From the NCBI GenBank assembly GCA_011391745.1, contig JAABPX010000042.1, positions 1 to 32,371 on the forward strand: a DNA stretch of 32,371 nt. Direction: 5' to 3'. Below are positions 31,775 through 32,371 of this stretch, piece after piece (position 1 is the first letter of the stretch; each line of letters opens with the position of its first letter). The notes beneath the pieces are model-generated. The model saw only the letters and a program-made list of their open reading frames with translations. It was not told where the DNA came from and ran no database searches. The translations under genes were made by a program, and so were the position numbers. This DNA is from Comamonadaceae bacterium (GTDB lineage Bacteria; Pseudomonadota; Gammaproteobacteria; Burkholderiales; Burkholderiaceae_C).

Positions 31775-32371
31775 CCGCCGCGCCCAAGCGCTCTTGCGCC
31801 CCGTCTTGAACGCCACCGCGCGCGGCTTGGTGCGCGCCGGTATCAGCGCCGACGCGCTCACTTGGCTGGGCTTTGCCATCGGCATCGCCGCCGCTGCGGC
31901 AATTGCTGGGCAAGCCTTTGTGGCGGGCCTGGTCTTGCTGCTGATCTCGCGTTTGCTCGACGGTTTGGACGGCAGCGTGGCGCGCTTGACGCAGCCCACC
32001 GACGCGGGCGGCTTCTTGGACATCGCCCTGGACTTTTTGTTTTACGCCACCATCCCATTGGGCTTTGCCATCGCCGACCCCACGAACAACGCCCTGCCCG
32101 CGGCCGTGCTCTTGTCCAGCTTCATCGGCACCGGCAGCAGCTTCTTGGCCTTCGCCGCACTCGCGGAAAAACGCGGCTTGGCCGACACCGCCCTGCCAGG
32201 CAAAAGTTTTTATTTCTTGGGCGGCCTGACCGAAGCCACCGAGACCATCGCCGTCTTCGCCGCCATGTGCCTGTGGCCTGAGTATTTTGCGGTGTTGGCT
32301 TATGGGTTTGCGGGCTTGTGTGTGGTGACGACGGGGATGCGCGTGTGGTGGGGGTATCGGCGGTTGGGGTG
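31767..32371 (+). CDS. ynjF: CDP-alcohol phosphatidyltransferase, YnjF-like (runs off right edge)
   Basis: The visible 201 codons are open to the window edge. The active-site motif of the family is clear in LLDGLDGSVARLTQPTDAGG followed by FLDIALDF, with the DG, AR, G and paired Asp residues; the spacing after AR is one residue shorter than in PgsA. Several membrane helices follow. Such enzymes join a CDP-linked lipid to an alcohol. E. coli ynjF lies at the same place after ynjBCDE, and its substrate is not established. Its start (ATG 31767) overlaps the ATPase gene by eight bases. E. coli YnjF is about 206 residues, so little is missing. Confidence 0.88.
   Translation, partial: MFDRRAQALLRPVLNATARGLVRAGISADALTWLGFAIGIAAAAAIAGQAFVAGLVLLLISRLLDGLDGSVARLTQPTDAGGFLDIALDFLFYATIPLGFAIADPTNNALPAAVLLSSFIGTGSSFLAFAALAEKRGLADTALPGKSFYFLGGLTEATETIAVFAAMCLWPEYFAVLAYGFAGLCVVTTGMRVWWGYRRLG

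Noticed and set aside
1..32371. CRISPR arrays, rRNA genes or complete insertion sequences
   Set aside because: No regularly spaced repeats, no rRNA-like sequence and no transposase or integrase frames were seen.

Overview
The window looks like the chromosome of a betaproteobacterium of the order Burkholderiales, close to Comamonadaceae. The reasons are its high GC content, the style of its proteins, and a Calvin-Benson-Bassham (CBB) locus of the non-carboxysomal form IAq type (cbbL-cbbS-cbbQ-cbbO). No species can be named from the sequence alone.

Region 1 (1-11.3 kb) is a two-operon CBB locus. On the minus strand, cbbY, rpe (cbbE), fbp (cbbF), prk (cbbP) and the start of tkt (cbbT) regenerate ribulose-1,5-bisphosphate. 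They are transcribed away from a divergent CbbR gene. A second minus-strand operon encodes RuBisCO large and small subunits, the RuBisCO activase pair CbbQ/CbbO and a small unknown protein. It is transcribed away from a second, different CbbR gene. A 19-bp perfect inverted repeat separates cbbS from cbbQ.

Region 2 (11.3-18.6 kb) holds a secreted monohaem cytochrome c, a decayed chromate-transporter gene, and a foreign-looking efflux cassette (TetR regulator, membrane-fusion protein, MacB/DevC-type permease, ATPase). The cassette is bracketed by 127-bp direct repeats made of the chrA tail plus the rhodanese tail. Then come a periplasmic single-domain rhodanese, an SDR-family protein lacking the catalytic tyrosine, and a divergent HD-domain protein.

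Region 3 (18.6-23.4 kb) is a small defence or stability island. It contains a DUF433/DUF5615 toxin-antitoxin pair, an orphan XRE antitoxin-like gene, a tRNA-like small RNA candidate with its own promoter and terminator, a RelE/XRE toxin-antitoxin pair and a large N6-adenine type DNA methyltransferase. The RelE/XRE pair lies between two copies of the methyltransferase gene's 3' end, which echoes the arrangement around the efflux cassette.

Region 4 (23.4-32.4 kb) starts with a DUF4230 protein and a thiol/metal-handling group (DUF4395 membrane protein, HMA metal-binding protein, TlpA-like thioredoxin, small membrane protein). A plus-strand cluster follows: secreted tandem rhodanese, YeeE/YedE sulfur transporter, small exported peptide, and a YnjB-YnjC-YnjD-like ABC importer with a YnjF-like CDP-alcohol phosphatidyltransferase that runs off the right edge. 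The gene content resembles the uncharacterised ynjBCDEF locus of E. coli with a sulfur transporter added, so I infer a role in import or processing of a sulfur compound.
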